A DNA stretch of 6,659 nucleotides, taken from positions 1-6,659 of the forward strand of contig CAKQZO010000087.1 of the NCBI GenBank assembly GCA_934293835.1, read 5' to 3'. Position numbers and translations under genes: made by a program. Below, one piece after another: positions 4,268-6,659 of this stretch. Every line of letters starts with the position of its first letter. Position 1 is the first letter of the stretch. Below the pieces are notes generated by a model that saw nothing but the letters and a program-made list of their open reading frames with translations, made no database searches and was not told the origin of the DNA. Origin of the DNA: an uncultured Lacticaseibacillus sp. (lineage in GTDB: Bacteria > Bacillota > Bacilli > Lactobacillales > Lactobacillaceae).

Positions 4268-5344
4268 ATGGTCGTCTATAACTTTGCTGCCGGGCCTGCC
4301 ATCATGCCTGCTCCCGTCATTCATCAAATTCAAGCCGAATTGCCGTCGCTCAACGGTTCTGGTATGAGTGTGATGGAGATTTCACACCGCTCTGCGGCTT
4401 TTGATACCATCATTCAACAAGCCGAGACTCGCCTGCGTCAGCTCATGGCCATTCCTGACGACTACGCCGTTTTATTCATGCAAGGTGGTGGCACCGGGCA
4501 GTTCGCGGCCGCCCCGTTGAACCTGGCAACCAAGCACCAACACATCGCCGTCCTCGACAGCGGCCAGTGGGCCAGCCGCGCCACGAGCGAAGCCGTCCGC
4601 CTCGGCATCCCCGCCGACGTGCTGGCAACGACTCAAGCCGACCACTACCGCCACCTTCCCGAGTTGCCGGCCCCGTTGCCTCAAGGCGTCTACGACTACC
4701 TCCACATCTGCGTAAACAACACCGTCGAAGGCACCGCCTACACCACCCTGCCAGACACAGGCACGACCCCGCTAGTCGGTGATATGTCGTCGAACATCCT
4801 GGCACAGCGCTATGCCGTTCAAGACTTCGGCCTGATCTTCGCCGGGGCCCAGAAGAATCTTGGCCCGGCTGGCGTCACGGTCGTCATCGTTCGCCGCGAC
4901 TTGTTGACCGACGTCAGCGCCGTTCCCAGCGCGCTCGACTACAGCCTGTTTGCGCGCAAGCACTCACTGTACAATACCCCGCCGGTATTTGCGATCTACG
5001 CTTTAAACCTGACGCTTGGCTGGGTTCAGGCTCAAGGTGGGGTCGATGAGATGGTACGCCGCAACCGTGAAAAATCCGGCAAGCTTTACGCCTTTCTCGA
5101 TCAATCTCAATTGTTCTTCAATCACGTCGCCAAGGCCGATCGTTCGCTGACCAATGTCGTCTTCAATACCGGTGATGCCGCCCTTGATCAGGCTGTCGTT
5201 GCTGGTGCGGAAACTCAAGGATTGATGAACCTCAAGGGCCATCGCAGCGTCGGTGGGCTTCGCGCCAGTCTCTACAACGCGATGCCTCTAGCCGGGGTCG
5301 ATGCCTTGATCGACTACTTACACGCCTTCGAACAGCACGCTTAG
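4268..5344 (+). CDS. serC: Phosphoserine aminotransferase
   Basis: PLP-dependent class V aminotransferase. It converts 3-phosphohydroxypyruvate + glutamate to O-phosphoserine + 2-oxoglutarate, step two of serine synthesis from 3-phosphoglycerate. The 358 residues match the usual ~360. Visible features are the N-terminal NFAAGPA (5-11), the SHR phosphate-binding motif (39-41), the cofactor-binding GGGTGQF (73-79), GDMSSN (171-176) with Asp172, the Schiff-base Lys196 in FAGAQKNLGPAG, and the C-terminal GHRSVGGLRASLYNA (324-338) with Arg332 for the substrate phosphate. The start ATG has AGGAGG at 4256-4261, spacing 6. It is first in a two-gene operon with serA (44-base gap, no terminator) behind a serine-codon attenuator. 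In some bacteria SerC also serves pyridoxal phosphate synthesis; nothing here points to that. Confidence 0.97.
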   Translation: MVVYNFAAGPAIMPAPVIHQIQAELPSLNGSGMSVMEISHRSAAFDTIIQQAETRLRQLMAIPDDYAVLFMQGGGTGQFAAAPLNLATKHQHIAVLDSGQWASRATSEAVRLGIPADVLATTQADHYRHLPELPAPLPQGVYDYLHICVNNTVEGTAYTTLPDTGTTPLVGDMSSNILAQRYAVQDFGLIFAGAQKNLGPAGVTVVIVRRDLLTDVSAVPSALDYSLFARKHSLYNTPPVFAIYALNLTLGWVQAQGGVDEMVRRNREKSGKLYAFLDQSQLFFNHVAKADRSLTNVVFNTGDAALDQAVVAGAETQGLMNLKGHRSVGGLRASLYNAMPLAGVDALIDYLHAFEQHA

Positions 5345-5388
5345 TTTCACGTGTAACATCGTCATTCACTCACAAAAAGGAGCACAGC

Positions 5389-6549
5389 ATGTATCAAATC
5401 AAAACTTTCAACGCGATCGCCGAAGCCGGGCTGAACGAATTTCGTCCCGACTATCAGCTCAACCAAACCGATGATGCCGACGCATTCCTGATTCGGTCGG
5501 TCAACCTTCACGACTATCCGTTCACCAGCAAGCTCAAAGCCATCGTCCGCTGCGGTGCCGGCTTCAATAATATTCCCTTAGATGTTGCGACCGCTAACGG
5601 TACCGCAGTCTTCAACACGCCCGGATCCAATGCAAACGCGGTCAAAGAATTGGTGATCGCAATGCTGATCACCGCCAGTCGCAACCTCTTTTCGGCCGCG
5701 CGCTACGCCGCCAAGAATTCCGGTGCCGATATTTCGACGCGGACCGAGGCGGAGAAGACCCAGTTCAACGGCACCGAGCTTACTGGCAAGACCCTGGCGG
5801 TGATTGGTGTCGGCCACGTCGGTGCACGGGTCGCCACCGCCGCTGGGGACCTCGGGATGAGGGTCATCGGCTATGACCCTTACCTATCCGCCAACGATGC
5901 TTGGCACATTCCTACCGCAACCGTCCGCGCCGCAACGCTTGAAGACGCAATCGCCCACGCCGATTACGTCTCCGTACACGTTCCCAAGAATCCTGACACC
6001 ATCAACCTGATCGGGGCCAAAGAGCTCGCCATGATGCCTCAAGGCGCCGTCGTCTTGAATTTTGCCCGTGGTGGTATCGTCGACAACCATGCCGTCTGCG
6101 AGGCCCTCGATACCGGCCATATCAAGCGTTATATGACCGACTTTGGCGAAGACGAGATCTTGAATCGTGCCGATGTCCTCGTTACCCCCCACATCGGTGG
6201 CTCGACCATGCAAGCCGAAGCTAACGGTGCCGTGCAAGGCGCCGATCAGATCATGAACTTCCTCGAAACCGGTAACGTCGTGCACTCGGTCAACTTACCG
6301 ACTCTTGAGGTTCCATTTGCTTCCAAGTTCCGTCTGACCGTGATGCACAAGAACATTCCTAACATGGTCGGCCAGATCGCGACCCTCCTCGCGAAGGCCA
6401 ACGTCAACATCGAGACGATGAGCAACGCTGCCCGCGGTGAAGTCGCCTACTCGATCATCGACACCAACAATGCGTTTGAAAAAGACGCGTTGCTCACTCA
6501 CCTACGCAGCATTGATGCGGTCTACCGCGTTCGCCTCTTGAAACATTAA
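5389..6549 (+). CDS. serA: D-3-phosphoglycerate dehydrogenase with C-terminal ACT domain
   Basis: Oxidises 3-phosphoglycerate to 3-phosphohydroxypyruvate with NAD, the first committed step of serine synthesis. At 386 residues it is the short form with one ACT domain and no intervening domain. Visible motifs are the substrate-side RCGAGFNNI (54-62), the Rossmann GVGHVG (140-145) with acidic Asp163 in GYDPY at the end of the second strand, the catalytic Arg227 in NFARGGIVDN, a probable catalytic Glu254 in DFGEDEI, and His268 in TPHIGGS. The ACT domain spans about 314-386, with VNIETM (339-344) as the usual loop and strand, suggesting feedback inhibition by serine. The start ATG follows AAGGAG (5377-5382), spacing 6. 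It is co-transcribed with serC and closed by a strong terminator 21 bases after the stop. The order serC-serA reverses the pathway order. Confidence 0.97.
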   Translation: MYQIKTFNAIAEAGLNEFRPDYQLNQTDDADAFLIRSVNLHDYPFTSKLKAIVRCGAGFNNIPLDVATANGTAVFNTPGSNANAVKELVIAMLITASRNLFSAARYAAKNSGADISTRTEAEKTQFNGTELTGKTLAVIGVGHVGARVATAAGDLGMRVIGYDPYLSANDAWHIPTATVRAATLEDAIAHADYVSVHVPKNPDTINLIGAKELAMMPQGAVVLNFARGGIVDNHAVCEALDTGHIKRYMTDFGEDEILNRADVLVTPHIGGSTMQAEANGAVQGADQIMNFLETGNVVHSVNLPTLEVPFASKFRLTVMHKNIPNMVGQIATLLAKANVNIETMSNAARGEVAYSIIDTNNAFEKDALLTHLRSIDAVYRVRLLKH

Positions 6550-6570
6550 TTTCTACCGTAATTGTCTCAC

Positions 6571-6605
6571 CCGGGGCTGTGACTTTTGTCACAGCCCCGG
6601 TTTTT
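6571..6605 (+). terminator. Terminator of the serC-serA operon
   Basis: A perfect 13-bp GC-rich stem, CCGGGGCTGTGAC (6571-6583) with GTCACAGCCCCGG (6588-6600), tetraloop TTTT, followed by TTTTT (6601-6605). It lies 21 bases after the serA stop codon. The minus-strand flank lacks a U-tract, so it looks one-directional. The remaining bases to the window edge (6606-6659) show no gene or structure I can support. Confidence 0.96.
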
Positions 6606-6659
6606 GTACCCGAATATTCCGCTAATGTTACGTTCCAAAAGGCCGGTACCGAGCAGATA

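Noticed and set aside
5884..6285. A 133-codon minus-strand frame opposite serA
   Set aside because: Antisense to a well-supported dehydrogenase, with no motif or ribosome binding site.

Overview
The window looks like chromosomal DNA from a Gram-positive, low-GC-lineage bacterium, most likely a lactobacillus with unusually GC-rich coding regions. The grounds are strong AGGAGG-type ribosome binding sites, sigma-A type promoters, many hairpin+U-tract terminators and the family look of the proteins. The genus call is inference. No mobile element, tRNA, rRNA or CRISPR array is visible.

Layout. Minus strand, read right to left: a histidine phosphatase gene (3980-3357) with its terminator; a promoter (3273-3245); a 16-residue leader peptide rich in Tyr/Trp/Phe (3216-3166); a long attenuator RNA with two terminators in tandem (3086-3042 and 3028-2998); transketolase tkt (2966-972); and, 28 bases on, a DAHP synthase (943 to the left edge, C-terminus cut off). 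Plus strand, divergent from the phosphatase: a promoter (4020-4048); a 20-residue leader peptide with six Ser codons (4077-4139); a six-segment attenuator ending in a terminator (4205-4242); serC (4268-5344); serA (5389-6549); and a strong terminator (6571-6605). The last 54 bases hold nothing I can assign.

How it works together. Transketolase makes erythrose-4-phosphate and DAHP synthase condenses it with PEP, so the left operon feeds the shikimate/aromatic pathway. SerA and SerC carry 3-phosphoglycerate to phosphoserine, and the divergent histidine phosphatase is a candidate for the missing last step. The most notable content is the pair of leader-peptide attenuators, each with codons for its own pathway's product (Tyr/Trp/Phe for tkt-aroF, Ser for serCA). 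In both, RNA segments can be paired by eye into mutually exclusive hairpins that give a coherent switch. Both first enzymes also carry regulatory domains (ferredoxin-like in DAHP synthase, ACT in SerA), so each pathway seems controlled at both transcript and enzyme level.
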